Shown here: positions 1-8,757 of the stretch, piece after piece
How the letters are laid out: each line of letters starts with the position of its first letter
Numbering within the stretch: position 1 is the stretch's first letter
NCBI RefSeq assembly: GCF_023823125.1
Contig: NZ_CP090949.1
Location: 3,124,001 to 3,188,000, forward strand
Reading direction: 5' to 3'
DNA: 64,000 nt
Source: Erythrobacter aurantius
GTDB lineage: Bacteria > Pseudomonadota > Alphaproteobacteria > Sphingomonadales > Sphingomonadaceae
Translations under genes and position numbers: made by a program
The notes under the pieces: model-generated
What the model was told of the DNA's origin: nothing
Databases searched by the model: none
What the model saw: only the letters and a program-made list of their open reading frames with translations

Positions 1-1920
1 ATCGCCGCAGCCTTCGCACACGCGCGGGTTGATGAAAATGCGCCGCGCCGGATCAACCGCGAGGCCGCGCTTGCGGCGGCGGCGAAGTTCGGTCGCACAG
101 AACTGTTCATAGACAATAGCAGTGACGCCAGAGACTTCACGTATGTCGCGCTGCACCGCATCGAGATCGTCGCGGTGGTGGATCGTCACACCCGGCGCGA
201 AGTCGTAGCCAGAGCGATATTTGTCGATATTGTCGCTGACGAGCGCGATGCGCCGCACGCCTTCTGCGTGGAGCTGGCGCGTCATCTCATCGACCTTGAC
301 GCTGCCTTCTATCGCCTGCCCGCCGGTCATCGCAATCGCATCGTTGACGAGGATCTTGTAGGTGATGTTGACGTCTGCAGCGATCGCTGCGCGGATCGCC
401 ATCATGCCCGAGTGGTAATAGGTCCCATCGCCAAGGTTCTGAAAAATGTGCCCCTTGCGGGTGAAGGGCGACAGCCCAATCCACGGCACACCCTCGCCGC
501 CCATCTGGAACAGCGTCGGCGTGTTCCGCTGCGGAAGGAAGGTCGCCATGCCGTGACACCCGATCCCGCCGAATGCCATGCTGCCATCGGGGAGCTTGGT
601 CGAGGTGTTGTGCGGACAGCCTGCGCAAAAGCTCGGCATCCGCATCAGCCCGCTGCCCGGAGCCCCGTTCGCCTTGGTTTGACCCGAAGGCGTGGTCCAT
701 CCCTCGACCCCCAGCCGCGCCAGCAGTCCCCCTAGGAGCGGAACCAGAAGGTCAGCATTCAGTTCCGCCTCGGAGGGAATCAGCGGCGCACCGCCCTCGT
801 CCTGCTTACCCAACAGAATCGGCGCTGAGGCGTCGTTGACCAGCAGTGCTGCCAGCTGTTGCTCGATGACCGACCGCTTCTCCTCGACCACGAGCACCCG
901 CTCAAACCCCTGCACGAATTCACCGATGAGGTCGGGCTCGAGCGGCCAGGGCATCGCCACCTTGAACACCCCCACACCGCTCGCCTTGCAGGCCGCAGGA
1001 TCGAGCCCGAGTTCCTCGAGTGCCTGCATCACGTCGAGATGCGCCTTGCCGGTCGTCACAATCCCCAAGCGCTTGTGCTCAGGATCGATCACTGCCCGGT
1101 TCAAACGGTTGGCTTTTACATAGGCCTTCACTCGCGGGATACGCTGCGCGTAGTGGCGCTGCTCGGCGATGGCCGGATGGATGCCCCATTTGGCGTTGAG
1201 ATCTGCGCCCTCTCCCCCTTCGGGAAGTTCAATCGAAAGCGCATCCGGATCGACCGCAACCGAGGCCGAGCTTTCGATCGTGTCGGTAACGCATTTCATC
1301 CCGATCCAGCACCCCGACCAGCGCGAAAGCGCAAAGCCATGGAGGCCGAAATCGAGATAGTCCTGCACCGAGGCGGGATTGAAATAGGGCATACCGAAAT
1401 GGATCAGCGCATGGTCGCTCTGATGCGCCACGGTCGAGGACTTTGCCCCGTGATCGTCGCCGACGAGGACGATAACGCCACCGCTTTTAGAAGAGCCCGA
1501 ATAGCTCCCGTGCTTGAGCGCATCGCCCGCGCGATCTACCCCCGGCCCCTTGCCATACCACAGCGCAAACACCCCGTCATAGCGTTGCTCACCGACGAGG
1601 TCAGACTGCTGTGATCCCCACACCGCAGTAGCCCCCATCTCTTCATTCAGGCCGGGGCGAAAGACGATATGGTTCTGATCGAGGTAGCTTTGCGCGGCCT
1701 TCAATGTGGTGTCGTATCCGCCCAGCGGCGAGCCGGTATAGCCAGAGATGAAACCGGCAGTATTGAGCCCTGCGGCCAAGTCGCGTTGGCGCTGCATCAT
1801 CGGCAATCGGACGAGCGCCTGTGAGCCAGACAGATACACCCGCCCCGATGCCTTGGTGTAGCGATCTTCGAGCTTGTAGTCCGCCAGCGGAGAAAGCAGC
1901 GCGTCGGTTGGCGTAGTCAC
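1..1920 (-). CDS. Indolepyruvate ferredoxin oxidoreductase-like protein, 3' end cut by window
   Basis: Fused 2-oxoacid:ferredoxin oxidoreductase of the indolepyruvate type; about 640 residues are present from a GTG start, against roughly 1150 for the one-chain proteobacterial enzymes. The N-terminal part carries the pyrimidine-domain signature SGYTGSPLGGYD. The TPP-binding part shows CPHNTSTKLPDGS, GGIGCHGMA and GDGTYYHSG, and the reading reaches the ferredoxin-like Cys cluster INPRVCEGCGD at the window edge. The family oxidatively decarboxylates 2-oxoacids to acyl-CoA. Start chosen because GGAG lies 8 nt upstream. It is the last visible gene of a leftward operon with the DUF35, isomerase and crotonase genes. 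A related enzyme (OecC/EdcC) acts on the ring-A cleavage product in estrogen degradation, so a steroid substrate is plausible but inferred. Confidence 0.88.
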   Translation of the reverse strand, partial: MTTPTDALLSPLADYKLEDRYTKASGRVYLSGSQALVRLPMMQRQRDLAAGLNTAGFISGYTGSPLGGYDTTLKAAQSYLDQNHIVFRPGLNEEMGATAVWGSQQSDLVGEQRYDGVFALWYGKGPGVDRAGDALKHGSYSGSSKSGGVIVLVGDDHGAKSSTVAHQSDHALIHFGMPYFNPASVQDYLDFGLHGFALSRWSGCWIGMKCVTDTIESSASVAVDPDALSIELPEGGEGADLNAKWGIHPAIAEQRHYAQRIPRVKAYVKANRLNRAVIDPEHKRLGIVTTGKAHLDVMQALEELGLDPAACKASGVGVFKVAMPWPLEPDLIGEFVQGFERVLVVEEKRSVIEQQLAALLVNDASAPILLGKQDEGGAPLIPSEAELNADLLVPLLGGLLARLGVEGWTTPSGQTKANGAPGSGLMRMPSFCAGCPHNTSTKLPDGSMAFGGIGCHGMATFLPQRNTPTLFQMGGEGVPWIGLSPFTRKGHIFQNLGDGTYYHSGMMAIRAAIAADVNITYKILVNDAIAMTGGQAIEGSVKVDEMTRQLHAEGVRRIALVSDNIDKYRSGYDFAPGVTIHHRDDLDAVQRDIREVSGVTAIVYEQFCATELRRRRKRGLAVDPARRIFINPRVCEGCGD

Positions 1921-1951
1921 AGGGAGAGCTCCATGGGTTCCTCACGACAGC

Positions 1952-2392
1952 TCACGGCGCGATCTGCCAGACCGGCAGGGCACTCTCGTCGGTTGCGCGG
2001 CGGAAGCGCAGCTGCACTGGTTGACCGATCTGGATGTCGGCTGCGGTAATGCCGGTCGATGTCTCGCCATCCGCTCCCACCGCCATGCCTGCGATGCGGA
2101 TGTGCGGATGGCTGTCGAGCGCGCCCAACACGGTGACGTATGGCAACATTGCCTCAAATGCCGGAAGCAAGGGTGGCTGGGGAGCGGCAAAGGACCAGAC
2201 TTGCGCCTCTCCTCCATCTTCCACCCATTCTGACACCTCCGACTGGCACGAAGGGCACATGGGTCGCGGCGGAAACCGCGTTTCGCCGCATTGGTCGCAA
2301 AGCTGCACCACCAGCCTGCCCTTGATCGCAGCCGCCCAGAATGGCTGATCGAGCGGATCGTCGACGCTCGGCAGGGGCAGTCCTTCGATCAT
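1952..2392 (-). CDS. DUF35 Zn-ribbon/OB-fold protein
   Basis: 146-residue protein with an N-terminal rubredoxin-like zinc ribbon (CDQCG, then CPSC about 20 residues later, residues 33-52) followed by an OB-fold. This is the DUF35 architecture (ChsH2 C-terminal part and thiolase-partner proteins) that supports acyl-CoA chemistry, often as the obligate partner of a lipid-transfer-type thiolase or a MaoC hydratase. No such partner is visible here and it may lie left of the window. ATG overlaps the stop of the isomerase gene by ATGA, so the two are translationally coupled; the oxidoreductase follows after 31 nt. Confidence 0.85.
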   Translation of the reverse strand: MIEGLPLPSVDDPLDQPFWAAAIKGRLVVQLCDQCGETRFPPRPMCPSCQSEVSEWVEDGGEAQVWSFAAPQPPLLPAFEAMLPYVTVLGALDSHPHIRIAGMAVGADGETSTGITAADIQIGQPVQLRFRRATDESALPVWQIAP

Positions 2393-2769
2393 ACCAGAAA
2401 ATCCCGTACACCTGTTGTGTTGAAGTAGGCGCGCATTTCTTCGATCTGGCCTTCGTCATCGAAGCGCATCGTATCGATCACCTCGATGATCATCTCAGAC
2501 CCGCCGACTTCGAGCTGAACACAGAAAGGGAAGGCCACATGCTTGCCGGCAACACGGATCGCCCCGGTTGGCGTCAGCCGCGCTCCGGTATTGATCGCAG
2601 CCTGATAGAATTGGGTGATCGCCTCACGACCGATGTGGCTCGGCGTCCCGATCGGGTCCTGAACGCTCGCGTCGTCCGCGAATAAAGCGCCGATTGCTGC
2701 CGCGTTGCCTGCATTGAAAGCGGCAAAATAGTGCTCGACCACAACGGTGGGGTTTTGAGGAGCGACCAT
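2389..2769 (-). CDS. Steroid delta-isomerase (ketosteroid isomerase), NTF2 fold
   Basis: 126-residue NTF2-like protein matching bacterial ketosteroid isomerase, which moves the C5-C6 double bond of 3-oxo-5-ene steroids to C4-C5. Counting from the ATG at 2769, the catalytic residues fall at Tyr14, Asp38 and Asp99, exactly the numbering of the Comamonas enzyme; the last lies in VIDTMRFD. GGAG sits 6 nt upstream of this ATG. A start at 2817 would add 16 residues and overlap the crotonase gene. Position in an operon facing a kstD/ksh/hsa cluster supports the steroid role. Confidence 0.88.
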   Translation of the reverse strand: MVAPQNPTVVVEHYFAAFNAGNAAAIGALFADDASVQDPIGTPSHIGREAITQFYQAAINTGARLTPTGAIRVAGKHVAFPFCVQLEVGGSEMIIEVIDTMRFDDEGQIEEMRAYFNTTGVRDFLV

Positions 2770-2798
2770 GTGTGTCTCCATTTCGGGTTGCTGAGCTG

Positions 2799-3602
2799 TC
2801 ACGACAAAGGCGTCCATTGCGGCGCACGCCGTTCGTTGAAGGCGGCAACGCCTTCCTTGAAGTCAGGGCTGCGTGCCTGCGCGTTGATCGCATCCCACGC
2901 ACGCACCAGCGCCTCGTCGAGTCCCTTGCTCTTGGAACTCCAGATCGCGCGCTTGGTATGCTCCATGGCGGAAGGCGAATTGCGCCGTATCTCGCCCGCC
3001 AAAGCCATTGCTCGGCCCAGCACCTGTTCAGCTGGGCAAATCTCGTCGAACATGCCCAGCTCATGCGCGCGGTCAGCGGACAAAGTGACACCGCGGCCAC
3101 CCAGCGCGAGACGCAGCACTGCGCCAATCGGAATGCGACGCGCCAGTGCAATCGTCTCGATCGCCGAAGTCAGCCCGATGCTGACATGCGGGTCGGATAT
3201 CATCGCCATGTCACTCGCTATCACGACATCGCTCTCGGCAATGAAGTGCAGCCCGCCGCCCATTACATCCCCGCTGACTGCGCATATGACCGGCTTCCAC
3301 ACATCGTTCTGCATCGCGGTCCAGCGCACAGACTCCGGCTGCGCGTTACCTTCGGCATCGGTGATCATTTCAGGCAGATCGGCGACATCGGCGCCGGTGC
3401 AAAAGGCAGGCGAACCCGCTGCCGTGACGATTGCGACGACAGCAGAACGGTCTTCGCGAAAAGCCTTCCAGACTTGCGGAAGTTCTCTGCTCATCACGCT
3501 GTTGACCGCATTGAGCCGCTCGGGCCGGTTGAGCCTGATCAGCGCAATCCCGTCCTCAACGTCGTATGTTAGGGTTTCGAACCTGATCGACCATCTCCGC
3601 AA
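2799..3602 (-). CDS. Enoyl-CoA hydratase/isomerase (crotonase) family protein
   Basis: Crotonase-fold protein of about 267 residues, with AFCTGADVADL and the oxyanion-hole segment MGGGLHFIAESD around residues 112-124. The family hydrates, isomerises or cleaves acyl-CoA thioesters. First gene of the leftward operon, so probably acts on a CoA-activated steroid side chain or ring fragment, though the exact reaction cannot be read from the sequence. The start is uncertain: the frame opens with TTG at 3602, with a GGGGAG only 2 nt upstream, and no better-placed ATG or GTG in frame. Confidence 0.85.
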   Translation of the reverse strand: MRRWSIRFETLTYDVEDGIALIRLNRPERLNAVNSVMSRELPQVWKAFREDRSAVVAIVTAAGSPAFCTGADVADLPEMITDAEGNAQPESVRWTAMQNDVWKPVICAVSGDVMGGGLHFIAESDVVIASDMAMISDPHVSIGLTSAIETIALARRIPIGAVLRLALGGRGVTLSADRAHELGMFDEICPAEQVLGRAMALAGEIRRNSPSAMEHTKRAIWSSKSKGLDEALVRAWDAINAQARSPDFKEGVAAFNERRAPQWTPLS

Positions 3603-3814
3603 TGCTCCCCTTCGCCGGCCCGGACCTATGGCCCTCTGCTTCGAACTGCGGCGGGAGCTTGCGGTGTGAAATATCGGCCATTTCCCCTCAGCAGAAACTC
3701 GCTTTCACCGTTTGACGATGCGCCAGCGACGGGGTGGCGACTAAAAAGCGAGTTTGAGGTGAATTCTCGACAGACCTAGTCTCTTGGGCACTGGGATTGA
3801 GGAGAAACTTCGCC
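3603..3814. promoter_or_regulatory. Divergent promoter region between the two steroid operons
   Basis: 212-bp gap between the start of the leftward crotonase operon and the leader of the rightward kstD operon. It contains no convincing gene. It must hold promoters for both operons. A -35-like TTGACG lies at 3712-3717 but no good -10 is seen at the standard spacing. The 11-bp inverted repeat pair annotated separately lies here, making this the likely target of the TetR regulator encoded in the rightward operon. Confidence 0.6.
3695..3755. promoter_or_regulatory. Inverted repeat pair, candidate operator
   Basis: AAACTCGCTTT at 3695-3705 and its exact reverse complement AAAGCGAGTTT at 3745-3755, 50 bp centre to centre, so both copies would present on the same helix face. 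Such a pair could bind two TetR dimers or permit looping. Whether the TetR protein at 9654 binds it is inference. Confidence 0.5.
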
Positions 3815-3868
3815 ATGAATACCGCCGGCGGGCAATGCCGTGCACAGCTTGCAGCAGGATCGCATTGA
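3815..3868 (+). CDS. Short leader ORF upstream of kstD (tentative)
   Basis: 17-codon reading frame (MNTAGGQCRAQLAAGSH) with a good ribosome site (GAGGAG about 8 nt before the ATG), ending 7 nt before the likely kstD ATG, which itself has only a weak site. The arrangement would allow translational coupling of kstD. No conserved peptide is recognised; it could be chance. Confidence 0.3.
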   Translation: MNTAGGQCRAQLAAGSH

Positions 3869-3875
3869 TCCGCTG

Positions 3876-5588
3876 ATGACGCACGCGAACGAGACTTCAA
3901 CAAGCGACGTCGACGTTATCGTCGTCGGGTCGGGCGCTGCGGCGTTGGCGGCGGCATGCCGCGTGCACGACCTCGGCGCATCGGTGCGAATCCTCGAGAA
4001 GACCGACATGATCGGCGGCAATTCCGCGACCTCGGGCGGGGGCATCTGGGTGCCCAATAACGAGCGCCTCGCTGCCGCCGGGATCGAAGACAGCGAAGAC
4101 GATGCTTTCAGCTATCTGCGCACGGTCATTCCGCGCGAGCAGATCAGCGACGAGACGATCCGCACCTATATCGACTCCGCCCCCAAGATGATCGAATATC
4201 TCCGAGAAATCGGCGTGCCCTATGAGCCGGTTCAGCACTATCCCGACTATTATCCATCGATACCCGGATGGAAGCCGGGCGGGCGCACAATGGACTGCGC
4301 GCCGCTCGACGGGCGCAAGCTGGGCGATGATCTCCATCGTCTGCGCCAGATGCCACATGCCTCGAAGGCCTTTGGTCGCATCAATCTCTCGATCACCGAG
4401 GTGTCGAAGGTTCAGGCGGTTGCGCCGGGCTGGCAGAAGATCGCTGGCAAGGCTCTTGTCCGCTATGCCGCTGACATCGCCGGACGATTGAAAGGCAAGC
4501 GCGACCGTCGGCTGTGCATGGGCGAGGCCTTGATCGGAAGGCTTCTGCTTGCCGTCAAGGAGCGCGGGATCAACCTGCAAACCAACATGCCCGTCGCCGG
4601 ACTCATCCGCGATGCTGACCGTGTCACTGGGGTGATCGTCGATGGCGGTGGCGGACGGCGGCACAAGCTCACTGCGCGCCGGGGCGTGATCGTTGCCTCA
4701 GGTGGGTTTGAGAAAAGCAACAACTTGCGCCGCGACAGCCTCGCCAACCCGACCAAGCCCGAGTGGTCTGCCGGGAGCCCCGGCAACACCGGCGACTTGA
4801 TCGAAGCAGGTCGCGAAGTTGGCGTGGCGACCGGGCTGATGCACGAAGCATGGTGGGCCCCTGTCGTCATGTGGGGTGATCGGCCGGTGGTACTGTTCTT
4901 CGAGAAATCGAAGCCCGGCATGGTGATGGTCAACCGTGCTGGCCAACGCTTCATGAACGAGGCGATCACCTACAACAGCTACGGCAAGTGCCTCTATGGC
5001 GAGGGCTACGACATCAAGGACCGCGTGCCCGCCTTCATTATCTTCGACCGGACTTACCGTGAGAACTATATGTTCGGCGGCCTGCTGCAGGCCTCGATGT
5101 CACCCGACTGGATGAACGCAGGCGCGTTTGGTCGTGGCGGCATGTTGCACAAGGCCCCTACCTTGCGCGCACTCGCCGCGAAGCTCGGCATCGACGCCGA
5201 TGGGCTTGAAGCTTCCGCCGCGCGTATGGGCGAATTTGCCCGAACCGGCGTCGACGAAGACTTCGGCAGGGGCTCGGACGAACACGACCAGCAATATGGC
5301 GACGCAGACGTGTCGCCTAATCCCTGCCTTGGCCCGATCGTGAAGCCGCCCTTCTACGGCGCTGCGGTCTATCCCGGCGACATCGGCACCAAAGGCGGGC
5401 TGGTGATCGATAACAACGGCCAGGTGCTCGACGACACGGGCACCCCGATCCCAGGCCTGTTTGCCGCAGGCAACACCACCGCATCGATCATGGGGGACAA
5501 ATATCCGGGAGCCGGCTGCACGCTCGGCCCCGCGCTGACCATGGCGTTCCGGGGCAGCAACCGGCTGATGCAGACCAACGCCGCATAG
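3876..5588 (+). CDS. kstD: 3-ketosteroid-delta1-dehydrogenase
   Basis: FAD enzyme of about 570 residues that inserts the C1-C2 double bond into 3-oxosteroids. The N-terminus has the dinucleotide-binding motif VIVVGSGAAAL (residues 14-24) and EKTDMIGGNSATSGGG. The C-terminal signature is FYGAAVYPGDIGTKGG, matching the active-site region of KstD where a Tyr and Gly bind the 3-keto group. It ends with NTTASIMGDKYPGAGCTLGPA. ATG at 3876 is preferred; an in-frame GTG at 3840 would add 12 residues without an FAD-domain reason. First gene of the rightward steroid operon, 23 nt before kshA. Confidence 0.9.
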   Translation: MTHANETSTSDVDVIVVGSGAAALAAACRVHDLGASVRILEKTDMIGGNSATSGGGIWVPNNERLAAAGIEDSEDDAFSYLRTVIPREQISDETIRTYIDSAPKMIEYLREIGVPYEPVQHYPDYYPSIPGWKPGGRTMDCAPLDGRKLGDDLHRLRQMPHASKAFGRINLSITEVSKVQAVAPGWQKIAGKALVRYAADIAGRLKGKRDRRLCMGEALIGRLLLAVKERGINLQTNMPVAGLIRDADRVTGVIVDGGGGRRHKLTARRGVIVASGGFEKSNNLRRDSLANPTKPEWSAGSPGNTGDLIEAGREVGVATGLMHEAWWAPVVMWGDRPVVLFFEKSKPGMVMVNRAGQRFMNEAITYNSYGKCLYGEGYDIKDRVPAFIIFDRTYRENYMFGGLLQASMSPDWMNAGAFGRGGMLHKAPTLRALAAKLGIDADGLEASAARMGEFARTGVDEDFGRGSDEHDQQYGDADVSPNPCLGPIVKPPFYGAAVYPGDIGTKGGLVIDNNGQVLDDTGTPIPGLFAAGNTTASIMGDKYPGAGCTLGPALTMAFRGSNRLMQTNAA

Positions 5589-5611
5589 AGATGATCTGAG
5601 AGGACAGCGCG

Positions 5612-6697
5612 ATGGCGACGACGAGTGACTACAATCTGGGGAAGTTCACCTTCCCGCGCGGCTGGTTCATGATCGCTGAAGCGAGCGAACTTGATGCAGG
5701 CCCTCTGCCGCTGCGTTTTTTCGGCAAGGACTTTGCCCTTTTCCGCGGCGAAAGCGGGCGGGTGATCTGCATGGATGCGTTCTGCAAGCATATGGGGGCG
5801 CATCTGGCAGGCGGTCGCTCAGCTTCGATTGCAGCGCATGGCGAGCAGATTGATGGCGATGCGATCCGCTGCCCATACCACGGCTGGCGCTACAACGCCG
5901 AAGGTCAGGTAGACGACATTCCGGGCTTCGATGGGCCTTGCCCGAAGGCGGCCAAACTCGACACCTACATCGTGCGCGAGGTCATGGGCGCGATCATGAT
6001 GTGGCACGATCCCGAAGGCGAGCCGCCGCATTATGAACCGCCCGAGATCCCAGAATGGACCGTGCGCGACTATGTCAACGGCGCCTACGATCATCTGGGC
6101 GTGCTTGAGGTCCACCCGCAGGAAATCCTCGATAACATGGCGGATTCGAACCACCTCGGCCCGACCCACGGGTCTCCGCCAGAGTATTTCGAAAACGAGT
6201 TCGACGAGCATGTGTATATCCAGCGGCAGGGCGGTTTCCGGCGCGAATACAACGCCTTTCTGAGCACCTATACCTGGTATACCGGCCCCGGCCTGCTCCT
6301 CTCGCGGCAGGCCATCGGCGATATTCGCGGGGTTGAGTTCATCTTCCATACGCCAGTCGACGATGGCACCACGCGGGTGTGGCACAACAATCTTTTCCGC
6401 GTGGGCACAGACAATCCCGGTCCGGAGGAGGTCGCAGCGGCCAAGCACATGCAGAGCGAAGTTCTGGCAGCTTTCGCGCAGGACTTTGAAATCTGGTCGA
6501 ACAAACAGCCCGCCTTCACCATCATGGGCGTGCCGACCGAGCGCAACTTCACGCTTGGCCGGGCTTGGTATCGGCAATTCTACAATCCGCGCAGCGAAGA
6601 GGCGCAGATCCGCAAGATTGCGACGGGCAAGCACGTGCCCAGCCACAAGAAGCCCCCATACGAAATCGCTCGTGAACTCGAGCCAGCGACGCGCTGA
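5612..6697 (+). CDS. kshA: 3-ketosteroid 9alpha-monooxygenase, oxygenase component
   Basis: 361-residue Rieske non-haem iron oxygenase. The Rieske cluster ligands are Cys58-x-His60 and Cys87-x2-His90 (CPYHGW). The mononuclear iron motif follows in DNMADSNHLGPTH, with His181 and His186. KshA hydroxylates C9; together with KstD action this opens ring B to give the 9,10-seco phenol. It needs the reductase KshB, which is not encoded in this window. Directly downstream of kstD and upstream of hsaA, which supports the KshA assignment over other Rieske hydroxylases. Confidence 0.88.
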   Translation: MATTSDYNLGKFTFPRGWFMIAEASELDAGPLPLRFFGKDFALFRGESGRVICMDAFCKHMGAHLAGGRSASIAAHGEQIDGDAIRCPYHGWRYNAEGQVDDIPGFDGPCPKAAKLDTYIVREVMGAIMMWHDPEGEPPHYEPPEIPEWTVRDYVNGAYDHLGVLEVHPQEILDNMADSNHLGPTHGSPPEYFENEFDEHVYIQRQGGFRREYNAFLSTYTWYTGPGLLLSRQAIGDIRGVEFIFHTPVDDGTTRVWHNNLFRVGTDNPGPEEVAAAKHMQSEVLAAFAQDFEIWSNKQPAFTIMGVPTERNFTLGRAWYRQFYNPRSEEAQIRKIATGKHVPSHKKPPYEIARELEPATR

Positions 6698-6722
6698 GCG
6701 CATCGGACGAGGAGTAGGAAAA

Positions 6723-7892
6723 ATGGAAGCTGACGTTCTCACCATAGCACCGCGATCAGACGCGGGCGGTATCGAGATCGATGCCGTGCTCGACCTGATC
6801 GAGAAAAACGGTCCCAAGGGTCGCGAAGACCGGATGGTGCCAGCGGAGTCGGTCGAAGCGCTGCGTGAAACCGGCCTGTTCCGCGCCTTTGTCCCCCCGG
6901 ATTTGGGAGGGATTGGCGCAACCCCGCAGCAATGGATCCGCACCCTCATCAAGATCGCAGAGCGCGACATGAGCACCGCGTGGATCGGCGGCATCATTTC
7001 GGTGCACGCCTTCCAGATCTCGTTGATGCCGAAGCAGACGCAGGAAGAAGTCTACGGCGATGACCCGGAAACGCGGGTCAGCAGTTCATACAACCCGTTC
7101 GGCGCGCGAACCGAGCCGGTCGAAGGCGGCGTCATGCTTTCGGGACGCTGGGGTTGGAGCTCGGGCTGCGACCATTGCAGCTGGGCGCTGCTCGGATCGA
7201 TCGTTGAGGGACGCCCGATGCTCCAGACGATGCTGGTGCCGCGCTCCGACTATGAAATCGAAGATACTTGGCATGTCATGGGCTTGCAGGGGACCGGCTC
7301 CAAGGACGTCGTCATCGACAAGCCCGTATTTGTGCCCGATCACCACATTCATTCGCAAATGGACGGCTACAATTCGCTGCGTAATCGCCCCGAGCCGATT
7401 TACGCCCTTCCCTGGGCTCAGATTTTTGCAGCGACGGTAGCGGTGCCAACGATCGGCGCGGCGCGCCATGCCCTCAAGCTGTTTACGCAGAAGGCGGGCA
7501 CAAGCAGCACCGATCCCACCAAGCTGCAAGGTGACCCGGACGTGCTACGCCGCATTTCCGAGGCGCAGACGCTCATCAACCGGGCCGAAACGACCATGCT
7601 GGCGAATTTCGACATGATGATGGACCGCATCAATCGAGGCGAACCCATCCCATTGGTCGAGCGCGCGCGTTTCCGGTTCGAAACCGGATCGATCGCGACG
7701 CAGATGATGCAGGCGGTAGACCTGCTGTTCGACATCGGCGGCGGTCGCAGCGTCTTCAACGGCGCTGAATTGCAGAACATCTGGCACGACATCCACATCA
7801 CCCGCGCGCATGTCGCCAACAATCCGGTGCCGCTTGGCCGCAACTATGGAAACATGCTGCTGGGAGGTGACAATGTCGACTTCTTCATCTGA
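6723..7892 (+). CDS. hsaA: Flavin-dependent 3-HSA 4-hydroxylase, oxygenase subunit
   Basis: 389-residue protein of the acyl-CoA dehydrogenase-fold, reduced-flavin monooxygenase group (HsaA; 394 aa in Mycobacterium). HsaA hydroxylates the phenolic A ring of the 9,10-seco steroid to a catechol. Recognisable segments include GRWGWSSGCDHCSWALLG, GLQGTGSKDVV and the C-terminal DIHITRAHVANNP. The ATG has GAGGAG about 10 nt upstream; the frame remains open upstream but that part overlaps kshA. The partner flavin reductase HsaB is not in the window. Its end overlaps the hsaD start by 20 nt. Confidence 0.88.
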   Translation: MEADVLTIAPRSDAGGIEIDAVLDLIEKNGPKGREDRMVPAESVEALRETGLFRAFVPPDLGGIGATPQQWIRTLIKIAERDMSTAWIGGIISVHAFQISLMPKQTQEEVYGDDPETRVSSSYNPFGARTEPVEGGVMLSGRWGWSSGCDHCSWALLGSIVEGRPMLQTMLVPRSDYEIEDTWHVMGLQGTGSKDVVIDKPVFVPDHHIHSQMDGYNSLRNRPEPIYALPWAQIFAATVAVPTIGAARHALKLFTQKAGTSSTDPTKLQGDPDVLRRISEAQTLINRAETTMLANFDMMMDRINRGEPIPLVERARFRFETGSIATQMMQAVDLLFDIGGGRSVFNGAELQNIWHDIHITRAHVANNPVPLGRNYGNMLLGGDNVDFFI

Positions 7893-8757
7893 AGCAGGCG
7901 CACCGCCGCGCGGAAACGAGGTCGACCTCGGCGAACACCGCATCCACTATCTAAGCTACGGCGAAGGACCAGCGGTCGTATTCCTCCACGGCAGTGGCCC
8001 CGGGGCAAGTGGCTACAGCAACTTCAAGCAGAACCTCGATGCTGTGGTCGCGAACGGTCATCGCGCGATCGTGTTCGATCTGCTTGGCTTTGGCTATTCG
8101 TCGAAGCCAACCGACCGCGACTACACAACCGAATTGTTCGCGCAGACGATCAAGGACGCGCTTGATGCCATTGGTATTTCCGAATGCGTGCTCGTCGGCA
8201 ATTCACTCGGCGGTGCGGTGAGTATCCGCCTGACGCTCGACAATCCCGAACTGGTCAAGGGCCTTGTCCTAATGGCACCTGGCGGGATCGAGAGCGATGC
8301 GGTCTATTACAACATGCCCGGCATCAAGAAGATGATCGCAAGCTTCACCAGCGGCGCGCTCGATTTTGACAGCCTTGGCGCGCTCCTGACAATGCTGGTG
8401 AAGGACCCCGCAGTCGTGACCGACGCGCTGGTGACCGAACGCCACGCGATCCTGCAGACCCAGCCGGTCGAGGTGCTAGGGCGTTTGCGGGTTGCGAATA
8501 TGGAGAGCGAGCTTGGCAAGCTTGATTGCCCGATCCTTGGTTTCTGGGGTCAGGACGACCAGTTCACTCCGGTATCCGGTTACCAGAAGCTCATCGACGC
8601 CTGCCCCGATTGCGCATTCACCATCGTCGCGAATTGCGGCCACTGGGTGATGGTCGAGAGGCGCGAAATGTTTGATGCGCAGCTCGGAGAGTTTCTCGCC
8701 CGGCTTGGCCGTGAACAGGTTTGGGCCTCGGCGTCGCAGCCGGAGCTCACGTCATGA
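7873..8757 (+). CDS. hsaD: 4,9-DSHA meta-cleavage product hydrolase
   Basis: Alpha/beta hydrolase of 294 residues in the C-C bond hydrolase (BphD/HsaD) group, which splits the ring-A cleavage product into a C5 dienoate and the remaining two-ring acid. The catalytic triad is Ser111 (GNSLGG), Asp229 (WGQDDQFTP) and His257 (CGHW); the oxyanion region is HGSGPGASG. The ATG is 5 nt after a GGGAGG site inside the hsaA end, so this gene is translationally coupled. The hsaC start overlaps its stop by ATGA. Confidence 0.9.
   Translation: MSTSSSEAGAPPRGNEVDLGEHRIHYLSYGEGPAVVFLHGSGPGASGYSNFKQNLDAVVANGHRAIVFDLLGFGYSSKPTDRDYTTELFAQTIKDALDAIGISECVLVGNSLGGAVSIRLTLDNPELVKGLVLMAPGGIESDAVYYNMPGIKKMIASFTSGALDFDSLGALLTMLVKDPAVVTDALVTERHAILQTQPVEVLGRLRVANMESELGKLDCPILGFWGQDDQFTPVSGYQKLIDACPDCAFTIVANCGHWVMVERREMFDAQLGEFLARLGREQVWASASQPELTS

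Noticed and set aside
175..1614. Several rightward frames opposite the first oxidoreductase
   Set aside because: The leftward frame encodes a continuous recognisable oxidoreductase; the rightward translations show only Arg/His/Pro-rich shadow sequence.
6333..6722. Extended N-terminus of HsaA
   Set aside because: The added residues overlap kshA in another frame and are low-complexity; the ATG at 6723 has a good ribosome site and gives the family length.
5819..6997. 392-residue leftward frame opposite kshA/hsaA
   Set aside because: Shadow of two well-supported genes; no family features.
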